From: Balaenoptera acutorostrata
Lineage: Eukaryota; Chordata; Mammalia; Artiodactyla; Balaenopteridae
Direction: 5' to 3'
DNA length: 64,000 nt
Assembly (NCBI RefSeq): GCF_949987535.1
Contig: NC_080070.1
Location: 10,536,016-10,600,015, forward strand
Shown here: piece after piece, positions 11,465 through 23,365 of the stretch
How the letters are laid out: each line of letters begins with the position of its first letter
Numbering within the stretch: position 1 is the stretch's first letter
Notes under the pieces: model-generated
What the model was told of the DNA's origin: nothing
Database searches by the model: none
What the model saw: only the letters and a program-made list of their open reading frames with translations
Translations under genes and position numbers: made by a program

Positions 11465-11845
11465 ACAAAAGGCCATAAATGGAGTTGCTTACTAAACTCC
11501 ATGTCACCAAACCAAGATTTAACTTAATTACAGTTTCAGCTCTTCCAGAATTGGAATCTTAAACCAGTCAATCAGGAATCATTTGACCAGCATTATTAGG
11601 TAATCTGCCAGATGTCCTCTCCCATCCCCTATAAGGAAAGTAACCTTGCAATAACCAACCCACTTTTTCCCCAGTATAACTTCCTTGTTCCCACTGCCTT
11701 CTGCCTATAAAATCTCTTGCATTTTATAGCTTTCTGGAGCCACTTTCTATCTGCTAGATTAGATACTGGCTAATTCATGAACTGTTGAATAAAGCTAATA
11801 AGATCTTTAAAATGCACTCAGTTGAATTTCATTTTTTTAAACAAA
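11465..11845 (+). mobile_element. Probable solo ERV LTR
   Basis: Shows promoter-like and terminator-like elements in LTR order: 'cctataaaatctct' TATA near 11705, then 'gaataaagctaataagatct' with AATAAA near 11788, about 85 bases apart. It ends in a T-rich segment. Ends are approximate and no target duplication was identified. Looks like an old ERVL-type LTR, but the family is uncertain. Confidence 0.55.
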
Positions 11846-12049
11846 GAAGATGTCAATGATGATGAAGATGATAATTTTCTGCTGTCAATACTGACAGGAA
11901 GCCTAACGTTGAAATCTTCACAAAGACTGCATTTTAAGATCTTGAGGATCTAATGTATAAAATCAACTCTTTAGAAATATCAGTAATGTCAGTACATAAA
12001 GTCAGGAGGCAACCCAACTTTTCAAGAATGGCTTAGTTTGTGTGTAGAA

Positions 12050-12578
12050 TGGCTGTGATAGAAGGTGGGTGGTGAGGGTGGTAGTGTTAGAGGAACCACT
12101 GACCAAAACCACCTACCCTGGCCAGGCAAGATAGTAACAATTTGCGTGAATTATCTTGCAACAGGAGGTCCTGGTAAGGAATGTGGAACTAACAAGCTAC
12201 CGCCAACCGGAAGAATTCGGGAAAGTTCAAAAGGAGAGAGGAGACGCCAGTCCATATGTCCTACCAACCCTTCAGAATCCTTCTCGCTGGAACCCACCTT
12301 GGCTGAGTGATGCGTGCACCACCAGGAAGGACCCTGAGTCAGAATGATTGGCCAGAGAAACCCAGAAACTAACCGCATTACCATAAAACCCCAAACTGCG
12401 AACCACATGGCAGAGCAGTTCTCCTGGGTTCCCTTACCCTACTGCTCTCTGCCAGGGCGCCTTTTCCCAATAAAGTCTCTTGCTTTGTCAGCACGTGTGT
12501 CTCCTCAGACAATTCATTTCCGAGGGTTAGACAAGAGCCTACTCTCGGGCCCTGGAAGGGGTCTCCCTTTCTGCAACA
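12050..12578 (+). mobile_element. Solo LTR with 6-bp duplication
   Basis: A 529-base LTR begins TGGCTG and ends GCAACA. It is bounded by 'gtagaa' (12044-12049) and 'gtagag' (12579-12584), a 6-bp duplication with one mismatch. Inside are an inverted CCAAT (attggcc, near 12347), a TAAAA box near 12382 and AATAAA at 12469-12474, followed by a CT/GT-rich U5. It is much GC-richer than the flanks and keeps many CpGs, suggesting a relatively young element. No internal retroviral sequence adjoins, consistent with LTR-LTR recombination. Overlapping ORFs on both strands (12065-12601) are by-products of its GC content. Confidence 0.75.
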
Positions 12579-12584
12579 GTAGAG

Positions 12585-14617
12585 GCCAGACACAGAGATG
12601 AAGAAAAGTTAAGGATATGACAAGTTTACTGGGAGCCAGCATGCAACAAAGATCTAATGAAAGATTAATGAGCTAATATCTACAGAAGGCAAAAACAAAA
12701 CTATTCAATAGGGGAAAAATTTTAGCTCATAAATCCAGAACTCTTTTCAAATGTTTTTAAATGTGTAATGGGCAACTCTCTAAAACTTTCATTTTAGCTC
12801 ATTTGTGTGAAAAAAAAAAGGCAATTTTAGTCACTTTTATGCAAACAATTCCCAACAAAGATTGTCATATTGAAATCCAAAGTTTGTTATTGTTTAACAG
12901 TCTATTAATATTTTCCCAATAAACATATAGTGCTGCAGTAACTTTTCCCATTGTGATAGTGCAAAAAATTAGCCATCTCTCTGGAGAATGTTAATTTCTC
13001 ATTCCTTTCCAATCTTCCCCTACACACAGTCACAAAACCTATTGATACAATCGATATACACTTAAGTCAAAGTTTTCAATAAATAAATTTATTGTATTTT
13101 CTGAAGTGTTTGGTAAAAGAATTTTGGGTTCTAAAATTTTTTTCTATAGCAAACTCTAAAGATCCTGCTCCAAATCTACTCACTGATCTTTCAAAACACT
13201 TAAAGCTCAAATGCTGTTAAGCATCTCTGCCTGATATTTTCTCTCAATAGAAAATTAGGAGTGATCAATCATGATGGCCTGAGGGAGTTTCCAGTGAAAA
13301 GAGCCATTCAAATATCCAACTTCTAGGCTTCTGCTTCCTAATTTGTTATGAATATGCATTTCTCTTTTTATAAAATGAATATTAATAAAACACTGTGGGA
13401 TAAAACTTTAATACAAATTATTTTTAAAAGAGCCATGCTCTATATTGATCTCATGCTTAACAAAATATTAAGATGTGTATTGGTTTCTTTCCATAATCAG
13501 TTATTTTCCCCCTGTTTTTCTATTTTCTTTGATTTATATTAGTACTGTTCTAAGTCCAAACCATTAAGGTAATAGTTGAGTTTTATTCTAACATAATTGT
13601 ATAATATGTCTTGTCTAAGAAAATAATAAAGGCATGTAAAATAATATCTTTAATACTAATTGATTTATTAAACTCTCTACTGTGACAAGTATAAATATAA
13701 AACCTTTTAAAAATATTTTTATTTCATTGCTGTCTTCAAATACACCATATGAAAACTCACTTTCTCTCTGAGGAGCAGGTCTATTGACCGTACCTATAGG
13801 CAGATGTCATAATGTGGGAAATACTTTCAATTGTTGACAGTCTACTAGAGTTTAAAACTTCTATTGTCCTATCAGCTAGTCCGAACTTCCCATCATCTGA
13901 GGTGGAAAAGATGAGCTCCTTCAAGCTCCCTTAATGCAGAGTACAAAGGGGGCAAGACTAGACTATACACTCTCCCTGTCCTAGTATTACATTTACCTAG
14001 TGTGTTGGAGTGATTAGCAATTCTTATTATAACATGTTAATTTACATACATCATTTCTCTTATTTTTTAAGGTAAAAAAACTAAAAGTTTTTAATAGATT
14101 ACAGATTTATATAATACTTTTTGTAAATCTAAAAAAGAAGAGTTAAATCATCAAATAGGTTTTCCTATTAGTAGACTAAAAGTAAAACACTGAGCAGAGA
14201 AGAAATCTCAAAAATGTAAGTACCTTGAAGAGGTAATTGTAATATGAATGTCTAGTGTTATGTATTTTCAATGATTATGTAATGACTATTATTGAGGTTG
14301 TATGGGATTATATAAAGACTCTCTTTAGTCTCCAAGTTTGGATCTGGTTAACAGATATAGAGAAGTCAGGAAGATGGAAATCAATGTTAGCTAATAATTC
14401 ACTCCTAAAGCAGATGGACCTACTCACCCCCAGAGGAAACAAAATTCTCTGAGGTTTGGTCCTTTATCAGTGGTAGATCACAGGTCAGAACATACCATCT
14501 CAGAAGGCTTGAAGAGGGGGAAAAGAAGGAGCTAAACTCAATTTCTTGTCAGTAGCTCATCTCTTGGGAGAAAAGTGAGCTGTAATATGGGAAATAATCT
14601 GTGGTTGTTAACCTAGT
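12585..14617. other. Unassigned AT-rich stretch
   Basis: About 2 kb with no repeat I can name. Frames such as 13348-13542 and 14255-14452 are short, lack recognisable domains and have no splice context. Confidence 0.45.
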
Positions 14618-14712
14618 TCAGTGAATCTCAAATTGGCCGCTCACTGAAATTATCTGGGGAGCTTCACAAGACACTTATGCCTGGCTCCCTTTCACAAAGA
14701 TTCCCAGTTAAT
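14618..14712 (+). mobile_element. MER5A-like hAT fragment
   Basis: 'gtgaatctcaaattggcc...tcactgaaattatctggggagctt...' matches the start of the short non-autonomous hAT family MER5A with many substitutions. The right terminus is missing. Confidence 0.5.
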
Positions 14713-15430
14713 TGTCAATAGCCTTTAAAATAATGACTTGTTTTCATCTATTTATTGTCATGTTTTAAGGTGACAATCTGTTTCAGTGGGTTTTTGTGAG
14801 TCAAATTTAGTACTGCAAATGAATACGACTTACACATTTAATATCACATTTAATGGTAAGGATGATTATTATGTTATATGGTTATTATGCACAATGAGTA
14901 ATCAATTAACATAAGTGAATAAAATTAGTATGGTTTTACATATGTAACATATGGCTAGGTTATCCTCTGGGATATTATGAGCTTCTAAACTGTTGTGTGC
15001 TCCAGGGCTATCTTTTACCTCAACTGATGAGGTTATGGGTTAAGATGACACATTATAGCATGAACTTTGCCCATGTAGCTGTTTCCCAGCATTTCCCTGT
15101 ATCAAATCGATACAAAAGAATAACGAGATTAAAAACAACAAACGCAGTAGGGAACACAGGAGAAGGGAAGAGGAAAGGAAAAAAAAGAAAGATGGAAAAG
15201 AGGGTGGAGGCTAAAATGAGAAGACAGAGAAGGGACCAAAGGCAACAGAAATGATAATATTTATGAGTTAGCTGAATTGATAATAATTATGAATTGGCTT
15301 GATTCACCATTATACAGAAAAGTAGTTTGGTGTTTATAGGAAAACTGCATTGCAGTGAAACAAAGACAATGGGAACTTGCCAACTCCATGTTACAGAACT
15401 CATTAATGTGAGCCTTGGCTATATGACTTG
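14713..15430. other. Unassigned stretch with purine-rich segment
   Basis: No repeat named. 15150-15250 is strongly purine-rich (aggaaaggaaa type), which generates a lysine/arginine-rich 85-codon ORF (14997-15254). I regard this as compositional. Confidence 0.45.
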
Positions 15431-15720
15431 CTTTGTTCATGGGATCTACATGGATGTGATATTTGCCACCATGGAGTAGAAGCTTAAATGAGTGGATTGG
15501 CTCAGGCCAACTTGCTCCTGCCTCCCTGGGGCCAGCAGGGAGTATTTCATCAGCCTGAGTTTGGGGATGAGGAGACATGTGGAAAAGAGCCCTCCCAAAT
15601 TGATGCAAACTAAATAGAGCCAAGCATAACCTCACAACCATAAGTAAGATACAGATATTTACTTTTATAAGTCGTGGAATTTTAAGGGATGTTCGGTGCC
15701 ATAGCAAAAGCTGGCTACTG
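15430..15720 (+). repeat. Possible old MaLR-like LTR fragment
   Basis: The 3' part ends 'gttcggtgccatagcaaaagct', like the ends of old MaLR LTRs, and the middle has a GC-rich block. The minus strand is open for 148 codons (15261-15707), but that frame has no recognisable domain and coincides with this repeat-like sequence. Assignment is weak. Confidence 0.35.
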
Positions 15721-18325
15721 CTTATATTAACTGGGGTAATTGTTTCTTAATATCATGGGAATGTGGAGGCTTTCTTCATAGCAGGGAGATCTCATTGCTA
15801 GAACATAAGAGATTTTCTTACATACCTCTTAGTACTTCCATGTGAAGTAATAAAGGTTAATAAAATATTATAATCTAACACAGCAACTAGACTATTAGAT
15901 CCTGCAGGAATAGAGGTTTGGGTTATTGCATCAGTTAAAAATTATATTGCCTATGGTGGTACTCACGGAGAGCAAAAGGAACATTAAGTAAACAGTAGAA
16001 GAGATAAATAATAAGTATCAAATATAGTTTTGTGACAACTTGCAGAAATAAAATCTATAGCGGCTATGCAAATATACCATCATACATTGTAGTTTTCCCC
16101 CCTCTTCCCTTACTAATTTATTTAAAGTGAGAACTTGGTTAAACATGTAATTATACCTTTAAGCTACAGGGTAACAAAGAGTGTTATGAACAAAAGAAAA
16201 GAATGCTTGTCACTACAAGATGGATACATAAACAGATGGGAGTTTGGCTTTCCTCTTTTTTGGGTTAAGAATGTATATTTGATTGTATGAAAGTTGGGTT
16301 ATCTTTAGTGGAAATGTGCTATTGATACTGGAGCTTGTAAGTTTAAATATAGTTAGAAGGATATGTATAGAGTCTGAATAACCAAATTTGCAGTAGTTCC
16401 AATTCCTGAAACAGGATCCTGATAGCTGTCTTTTTTTTTTTTTTTTTTTTTTTTTTTTAGGTATTCAGTAGCTATTAAGGTATAATATTATATATGTGGA
16501 ATTTATAGCTTTTGTCAAAAATGTTAAGGTATACATATATTTACTTCAGTAGAATATTTTGCAGAGGTAGATGAGAAGGCTTTAATGTTTTATTGTATAC
16601 ATGCCTTTATGTTTTACATTTGTACAATAAGCGTACCTTATATTTATAATTTTTAAAAAGGTAAAGGATATTCTTTATACAGAAAAAAAGCAATAAAATA
16701 TTTATCTGATTTTTTCCTAGTCTCTTTTTTTAACCAGTTTCCAATCTTCAAATAATTTGCTAGTTTCCCATGAGTCTTTTGAATCACATTGTAAGATAAC
16801 AACAATGTAGTCTCTGATTTTAATTTGATTTGGCAATATTGCCTTGATGCTATTTTCACAACTTCCCACTAAAATAAACATAAAGGCAAAGAAAAGATGA
16901 AAACCTGTAACACCATTAAAAAATGCAGTCACCATGTTTAAAATAAGTAAGGTTTTCTCTGAAATATGAACTATTATAACAAAATTGAGAAATATAACTG
17001 CTGATGAACATATGCTATACTCATATGATTATAGAAAGGAATATACTTTATCCCTCAGGCCCGATGTTTATTTTAGTTTACAAACTTGAAGTTTTTCTTC
17101 CCTCAGAAAACTGAGTAATTTCCATCTACCCTATTGGTGGTTCTGTTTAAAGCAGGCTAAATGTTATTTCCAAATCCTCAGTCCCTCATAATGGTATTTA
17201 TTAACATTCAGAAAGAGTCTATCACCACCACCACTTATCCAAAACACACGCACGCTCAATTTGTCTAAAAGTAAATGGGTACCTATATGCTGTCATATAT
17301 ACTTACAGGTTTAATCTTTGTATGTATAAAGCACATTAAGAGTGTCAGAGGCAGGAAAGATCCATGATGGCAAGGCATGCTGAAGACAGATTTTAATGTC
17401 ACCCATGTTTTGGAGAGAAAAAACGGTAACATCAACATGACTTTGAAATTGAAAGAGGTGATAAGAAAAGACACAGAGAGACAGAAAATTAATTAGAAGA
17501 ATGTAAAACAGGATTAGGGATAGTAAAGTGCTAAATTAATACTCAAACATTTTTTCAAAACAAAGAACAAAGTTTAAAAGCCATCACTGAATGAATAACA
17601 TGAAAAAGAATTAAAGATGACTAAAATATTTTTGAAAGATGATACATGTGGTGTAGTGACAACACAAATTCAACTCATGATTTATTGATGTGTTTGAGAG
17701 AAAAAATAAGGCTATTAGTAAAACAGATAACTGAAGCATTAAAGTGCTCATCGAATATTATAAAAAGTAAAGGCAGGATAAACAAATCACTTAAAGGGAG
17801 TAAAATTAAGATCAGCCTTAGACTCCTCGGCAAAACTAAATTTCAGGTGGCAATATAGCAATTACTTATAGATTTTTAGGCAAAATTTGGTAACCCAATA
17901 ATTTTAGACCTAACTTGTCCAGTAATGATCATGTGAAATAGCAGAAACATCTTTAAATCTGAAAACTGACAAAATATGTCTCCTATTCTCTCTAGAAGAA
18001 AAAAAAGCTTTTGAAGACATATCTGTAAGACATCTGAAATATAAATCAAAATTAGGAAAAGTCATAATTAAAAATTAAGAAAAAGACTTGTTTTATTTCC
18101 TATAGGGCCATCAAAAATACAGAAAGTGGTCAAACAACTCATTCACTCACTGATAGCCTCAAGAAGTGTAGTTTTTCATGGCCTGAACTAAGCAGGCATT
18201 GGCAAAAGAAAGATCTATCTCTTATTCTCAGGTGGGAGGGAGGTGGGGGAGACACAATAAATAAGCAGTAGATATAATAAACAAGAAAATTTTAATATAT
18301 GTTAGGAAATGATGGGCGTTATGTT
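15721..18325. other. Unassigned AT-rich stretch with a 28-T tract
   Basis: No gene or repeat family recognised. It includes T28 at 16431-16458. Two overlapping minus-strand frames (16653-16859, 16717-16935) follow the T tract, the longer with a hydrophobic N-terminus, but neither resembles a protein I know. Confidence 0.4.
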
Positions 18326-18355
18326 AAAAAAAAAAAAAAAAAGAAAGAAAGAAAG
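18326..18355. repeat. A-rich / (GAAA)n simple repeat
   Basis: A run of about 17 A followed by three GAAA units. Confidence 0.9.
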
Positions 18356-18589
18356 CCAAAATAGAGGGAGAGGATGTTAGATTTTGTTGTACTGTAATTG
18401 CAATGTAAACTAACAAACCACAACTGTTTGAACATGCAGATAAAGACTTTAAACTCTTACATTACTAGTCATTACTGCTAGTGTTGCTACTATATTACTT
18501 CTCCTGCCATTAATATTTACTACCATCATCATTACTACTGTGTCTACTGCTGCTGACACTGTTCCTAATGATATAAATATCATTTATGA

Positions 18590-18740
18590 AGTAGTTCCTA
18601 TCTTCTCAAGCACCGTAATATACGCTGTTACATATTTAATGCTCACAGTAATCTCATGAAGTTGTTACTATCTCCATTTTATAGATGTGGAAACTATGAC
18701 TCAGATTTTTTAGCAACTTACTCAATATCTTATAAATCTT
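18590..18740 (+). repeat. MIR SINE fragment
   Basis: Has the MIR core 'ctccattttatagatgtgg' followed by 'aaactatgactcag'. It is preceded by a degenerate TAC/TGC-rich trinucleotide stretch (18470-18560). Confidence 0.65.
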
Positions 18741-19468
18741 TCACATTACCATATGGACGAAGATTAAAATCAAAACAATTTTTTATGATTTTTAAACCTT
18801 CATTAAATCACCTTGTAATTAGACTCAAGAAACGCCTTTGGAAGTCCTTTGCTTAAGGCAGCACTGACTATCGGATTCATAATATCTTTTAAATATAATT
18901 ACACTTTTAAATTTAAAATACCTTTATCTTCAGAAAAGTAGATATACTCAAATGCTAACTTACCTATTAGCACTAAAGTTAATTTTATTAAAATAAATTT
19001 TACTTGTTATTATGTAAATGTTAAGAATTACGTATTTTATAGTAAGAAACAAAATAGTAAGGTAAAGTAAAACAGTGAAGATAACCTACAGGTCTAAGAA
19101 ATCCCACAAAATATTTACAACTTACATAAAACATCTTAGAAAATGCCACCTCCAGCTGTTGGCCAATTATGCTTTGCAGTGCAGAATATCCACAATGAAG
19201 TTTAACTTCAAGTGACAGAGAAAACATTTTCATTTCATGATCGGATTAAATATTTGGATCAATTTTGCAACTTTATATTGGTGATTAAATTCCAAGGACA
19301 GCTTTCCAATCAAAATGACTCAAATATCTCACAAAGGTATTTGGATCGTCTTAGCAATAAACACAATAAAGGATACTTGCAGACCAGTTTGCCCATTTTG
19401 ATGGACACAGTCAGCCAGCTGAGATTCCCTTGGATCCCTTAACTACTCCTATATACTCTTTCCACAAC
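18741..19468. other. Unassigned AT-rich stretch
   Basis: No named repeat. Opposed 70- and 76-codon frames at 19021-19233 and 19212-19442 have no support. Confidence 0.4.
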
Positions 19469-19488
19469 CACCCCCCCCCCCACCCCCA
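19469..19488. repeat. Poly-C tract
   Basis: A nearly pure C run with one A interruption; the minus strand is a G run. Confidence 0.95.
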
Positions 19489-19639
19489 GCTTCAGCATGC
19501 TTCGCCTCCAAAGCCCTGCAGGTGACACTCTTCTTCCGAAGACTTGCTTCCCTCGGGCTATAGAAGTGCTCTGTCTGAGGCTAAGAGACCCCAAAGTGCC
19601 TGGGACTATATTTGTTGCCCCTCGGGTAGGAGTTGGGAT

Positions 19640-19795
19640 AAGTTCTCCTCCAATTATTCTTAACTCATTAATCTATTTATTTCCTTCATAGCATTTACCA
19701 TAATCTAAAATTATTGTTTTCACTTCTTTTTTGTTTACCTGTTTTATGTTTCCTCAAAAAGGAATATAGGGTATACAATAAATATTTGCTCCTAA
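19640..19795 (+). repeat. L2 LINE 3' fragment
   Basis: 'catagcatttaccataatc...tttgtttacctg...acaataaatatttgctcc' follows the order of the L2 3' end. Confidence 0.55.
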
Positions 19796-20035
19796 CGTTA
19801 TTCACCCATTTGTTCATTTGGACAATTATTCACTTGACTGCTATGTATTGAGTGCCTACCATATGCCAGCATTATTTTATATCAGTGTAGATAATAGAAG
19901 AGTGCTTAAATATAGAAGCATTGGCACATTTTATCCATGGTGCTTCAGCCTCCAATCTTTCCTGAGTAGAGAGGATCAAGACCTATGGTATACTGATAAG
20001 GCTATTTATACATAAACCCTCATCTGTAAATACAG
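19796..20035 (-). repeat. L2 LINE 3' fragment, antisense
   Basis: The motif 'attgagtgcctaccatatgcc' is the reverse complement of the L2 terminal region. It directly abuts a plus-oriented L2 end, so these are two copies in tail-to-tail arrangement. Confidence 0.5.
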
Positions 20036-22189
20036 ATTTCTGAGATTCTGGGGACTATCTTTTGTATGTTATATTTCTTAAAGTGCATAAAAATAATAGA
20101 TAAACCACATATATTTGTTGAATGAAAAAAAATTTAAAAAGAGCATACTTATGTTTCTACACCCATGTTAGGATAATCAATTGAATCGATTCACACTGGA
20201 AAAGGTATTAAGGTAATGCCAATACCCTTATTTGATAGATGAGAAAACAAAAGTCCAGGCGTACAACTTACTGAAGTACTTTCTAAATACAGCTCTTTGC
20301 CACAGAGAAAGAATATTTACAGTAATATATTTATTTTATCTCCTCTAGGTTCTACTAAGACTTTCATCCACTGTCTTTAGGCTTTTTTCTTGATTTTTCT
20401 CTGTCCAAGCATTCAGACATAAAAACTTACAAAGAAGAGTAAAAACCCAGGAGATAGGGGATATGAAGAAATGGGAGGGTTATATTCTTTCTTTATCAAT
20501 GCCTGCTTCAAGTTTTATAAGGCCCTAATCTAACTTTTCTTTCTGAACCCTAAACTACAGATTGTATTTCCCTGGGCTGGCTTAAATTGCTTATTTTTCT
20601 TAAAGACTTTAAACCACAGAATGCATTTTTTGGGGTTTGCTTTCTTCTGGACCATCTACTTCTAATACCTGATAACAGAACACAACTTACATCCTTGCTG
20701 ACAGCTAGAAGTTAGGGCAGTCTAACTTCCAGACTCAACCTCCTACTGTCCCCTGGCCTTTTACCCTCCTTATTTAATGTGCAAATGTCTTCCCCATTTT
20801 AGAAAAAAGGAATGAAATAAGAATAATAACCTTGCTACTGTCAAAGTCTAATTTAAAAATTTCTGAAACCTAATTCTCAAATAATAGTTAGAATGTGGCA
20901 AACTTTTATTTAACTCAGTAATGAAAGCACAACAGGAAAACCCAGTTCAAAAGGAAATTTGGAAAAGCTGTATTTTATATTCACTGGTAAAAAAATGTTA
21001 AAGATAGGTTAGACACAAAACAGGTTGATGTCTTACAGGGCAATTTTTTTTAAAAGGCACAAATTGGGGTATCTTCTCTACTAGACAGTAAAAAAAAACC
21101 TATACTTTATCATTTATCTATAATTATATTTCTAATTTTAGAGCTGCAAAGTATCAACAAGCATTAAGTCAAAAAGCATTACAAGAAAATATGCATAATC
21201 AATAGTAAATAGCAAGTCAAATAAATTTACATTTCCCTAGGATCATGTGATGATAGGTGGGTTGACCTGCATGTGGGTTTGTAAGGCAGTATTCAAGATT
21301 AAATGAAAAAGTCATCATTTTTTCCATTTCCAAATTTTGGATGAGTATCTTTTAGCCAATCTAGTTCTGTCCTTTTACTAACAAATTTCTCCAGCAAACT
21401 TTATCAAATCAATTGCATTAGTTTTTTCATGACCCATTCACCTTTTGTGATCTTGTATTAAAGCTCCTTCTTCTAACACTGAAAATTTAAAAAATGGAAT
21501 ATTAACAATGATGTCATAGACACCAAATACAAACACTTGTTGAAAAGTCTTTATTCTTTGTGAATATTTAACCTTTTGGTAATATTCCTTATTCCTTGAA
21601 AATCCTTTCTTCCAACATTTTTTGTAGCATTGCACAAACCATTCTTTTTTCTTTTGTGATTCTTTGCTGACCACTTTTTCTCATTCACTTGTGTTCAACT
21701 ATTCTAACAGATTTAGCAATCCAAAACTTGGCCCTCACAATTCAAATATCCGTTCTCTATATAAGCCTTCTATTAGAGAATTCATGTACCCTCAATACTT
21801 AAAGTATTATTTCTATTAAAAATCTGATAGCTATTAATTCTGATTCAGGGGCCAGAATTTTACTAGTAATTGCCAACTGGATGCTCTTAATGGCTACTGT
21901 TACAGGAAGTTCAAAACAATTAAAGCTAGAACTAATGTTTAGAGTTTTACTGTAAGCATTACCGGTCTCCTTTATTTCCTACATCCAGCTGTTAGATTAA
22001 ACCTATTAAATATCCAGTTGTAAATTTGCAATGCTTCTTGCATCATTTTAATTCTACCAGTATACAGAATAGTATCTTTCTGTTTTACACCCAACTATGA
22101 CCTAGCTTGCTGCCTTGTTATGCTTAAGGCAGACTCATTCTCTTATCTAGCCAGGTTAAACAGCTTAAAATGTGACTTTCATACTGCTT
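20036..22189. other. Unassigned AT-rich stretch
   Basis: About 2.1 kb with no recognisable family. The lysine-rich 78-codon minus frame at 21438-21674 has no recognised homologue. Confidence 0.4.
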
Positions 22190-22425
22190 TCTGTTTAAAA
22201 GTTTTCTTAGGCCCCTAGCTGCTGAGATGATAAAATGTATATTCCTTGATTTTTAAGGTGATCCATGATTTGGCTCTGACCTACATTTCTTACATTAATT
22301 TCTTCTCCTTAATACACTGTAATTATTGATCCACTGCCCTCAGATATCCTCTCATTGTATGTCCCAATCACTTAGCTTATGCTTTCTTCACATCCATTCT
22401 GAGAAAGCCTGCTTCCTCCTTGTAT
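22190..22425 (+). repeat. L2 LINE fragment
   Basis: Matches the L2 ORF2-end/3' region through 'aaggtgatccatgatttggc', 'ctgacctacatttcttac' and following blocks. Highly diverged. Confidence 0.55.
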
Positions 22426-22544
22426 ATATGTACATTTAGAAGGAGTCAGACCCATATCAAAGGAACACAGCATCAAAAGTCCTGTCTTTGTCACCAGTAT
22501 CATAGATCAGTGGACTGCAGCAAGTGGTTGATAGTTATACTCTC

Positions 22545-22776
22545 TCATTAGATCATTCACTTGTTACTTCAACAGATATTTTAGGGCCTACTTTATGTGC
22601 TGAAAATGGACAGAGCAATAAATGAAAGAGACAACATTCCACCCTCATGGAGCTTATATTAATAACAATAAAAGTACATTATGTCAAGTGATATTAATTA
22701 CATTCTATGTATAAAAACAACAACAAACAGGCAGGAGGAGGAGGGACATCTAAAACATAAACCTGAAGACTATGAG
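22545..22776 (-). repeat. L2 LINE, antisense (left part)
   Basis: 'cagatattttagggcctac...ctcatggagcttatatt' is the reverse complement of the L2 3' end. The antisense L2 runs to 22776, where an L1 fragment interrupts it, and resumes at 23366. Confidence 0.6.
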
Positions 22777-23365
22777 ATTAAATGCTCCAACCATAAAACA
22801 TAGACTGGTTAAATGGATACAAAAAAACAAGACCTGTATATATGCTGTCTACAAGCAACCCATTTTAGATCTAGAGACATACGTAGTCCATGCAAATGGA
22901 AATCAAAAGAAAGCTGGAGTAGCAGTACTCATATCAGACAAAATAGACTTTAAAATAAAGACTGTTATAAGAGAAAAAGGACACTACATAATGATCAAGA
23001 TATCAATCCAAGTAGAAGATATAACAATTGTAAATATTTATGCACCCAACATAGGAGCACCTCAATACATAAGGCAAATGCTAACAGCCATAAGAGGGGA
23101 AATCGACAGTAACACAATCATAGTGGGGGACTTTAACACCCCAATTACATCAATGGAGACACCAACCAGACAGAAAATCAATAAGGAAACACTGACCTTA
23201 AATGACACATTAGACCAGATGGACTTAATTGATATTTATAGAGCATTCCATCAGAAAGCAGAATACACATTGTTTTCAAGTGCACATGGAACATTCTCCA
23301 TGTGCTAGGCCACAAAGCAAGCTTCAGTAAATTCAAGAAAACTGAAATCATATCAAGCATCTTTT
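22777..23365 (+). mobile_element. Internal L1 ORF2 fragment (endonuclease domain)
   Basis: An open frame (22772-23308) encodes part of the L1 ORF2 endonuclease: residues such as the GDFN motif and NIYAPN are visible. Both the ORF2 start and everything after the endonuclease are absent, and there are two small internal deletions (near 22880 and 23300). The fragment is flanked by a perfect 14-bp repeat 'ctgaagactatgag' (22763-22776 and 23366-23379). There is no poly(A) tract at either edge. The ORF is a retrotransposon fossil, not a host gene. Confidence 0.85.

Noticed and set aside
12065..12601. Five overlapping ORFs on both strands, suggestive of a gene
   Set aside because: They coincide exactly with a GC-rich solo LTR and have no retroviral or host protein similarity that I can see.
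14997..15254. Lys/Arg-rich 85-codon ORF resembling a nuclear basic tail
   Set aside because: Its basic half comes from a purine-rich low-complexity tract; no upstream coding support.
15261..15707. 148-codon minus ORF
   Set aside because: Overlaps a probable old LTR fragment, has no recognisable domain and no conserved-looking composition.
22772..23308. 178-codon plus ORF, one of the longest in the window
   Set aside because: It is L1 ORF2 endonuclease sequence (GDFN, NIYAPN landmarks), truncated at both ends; not a host gene.
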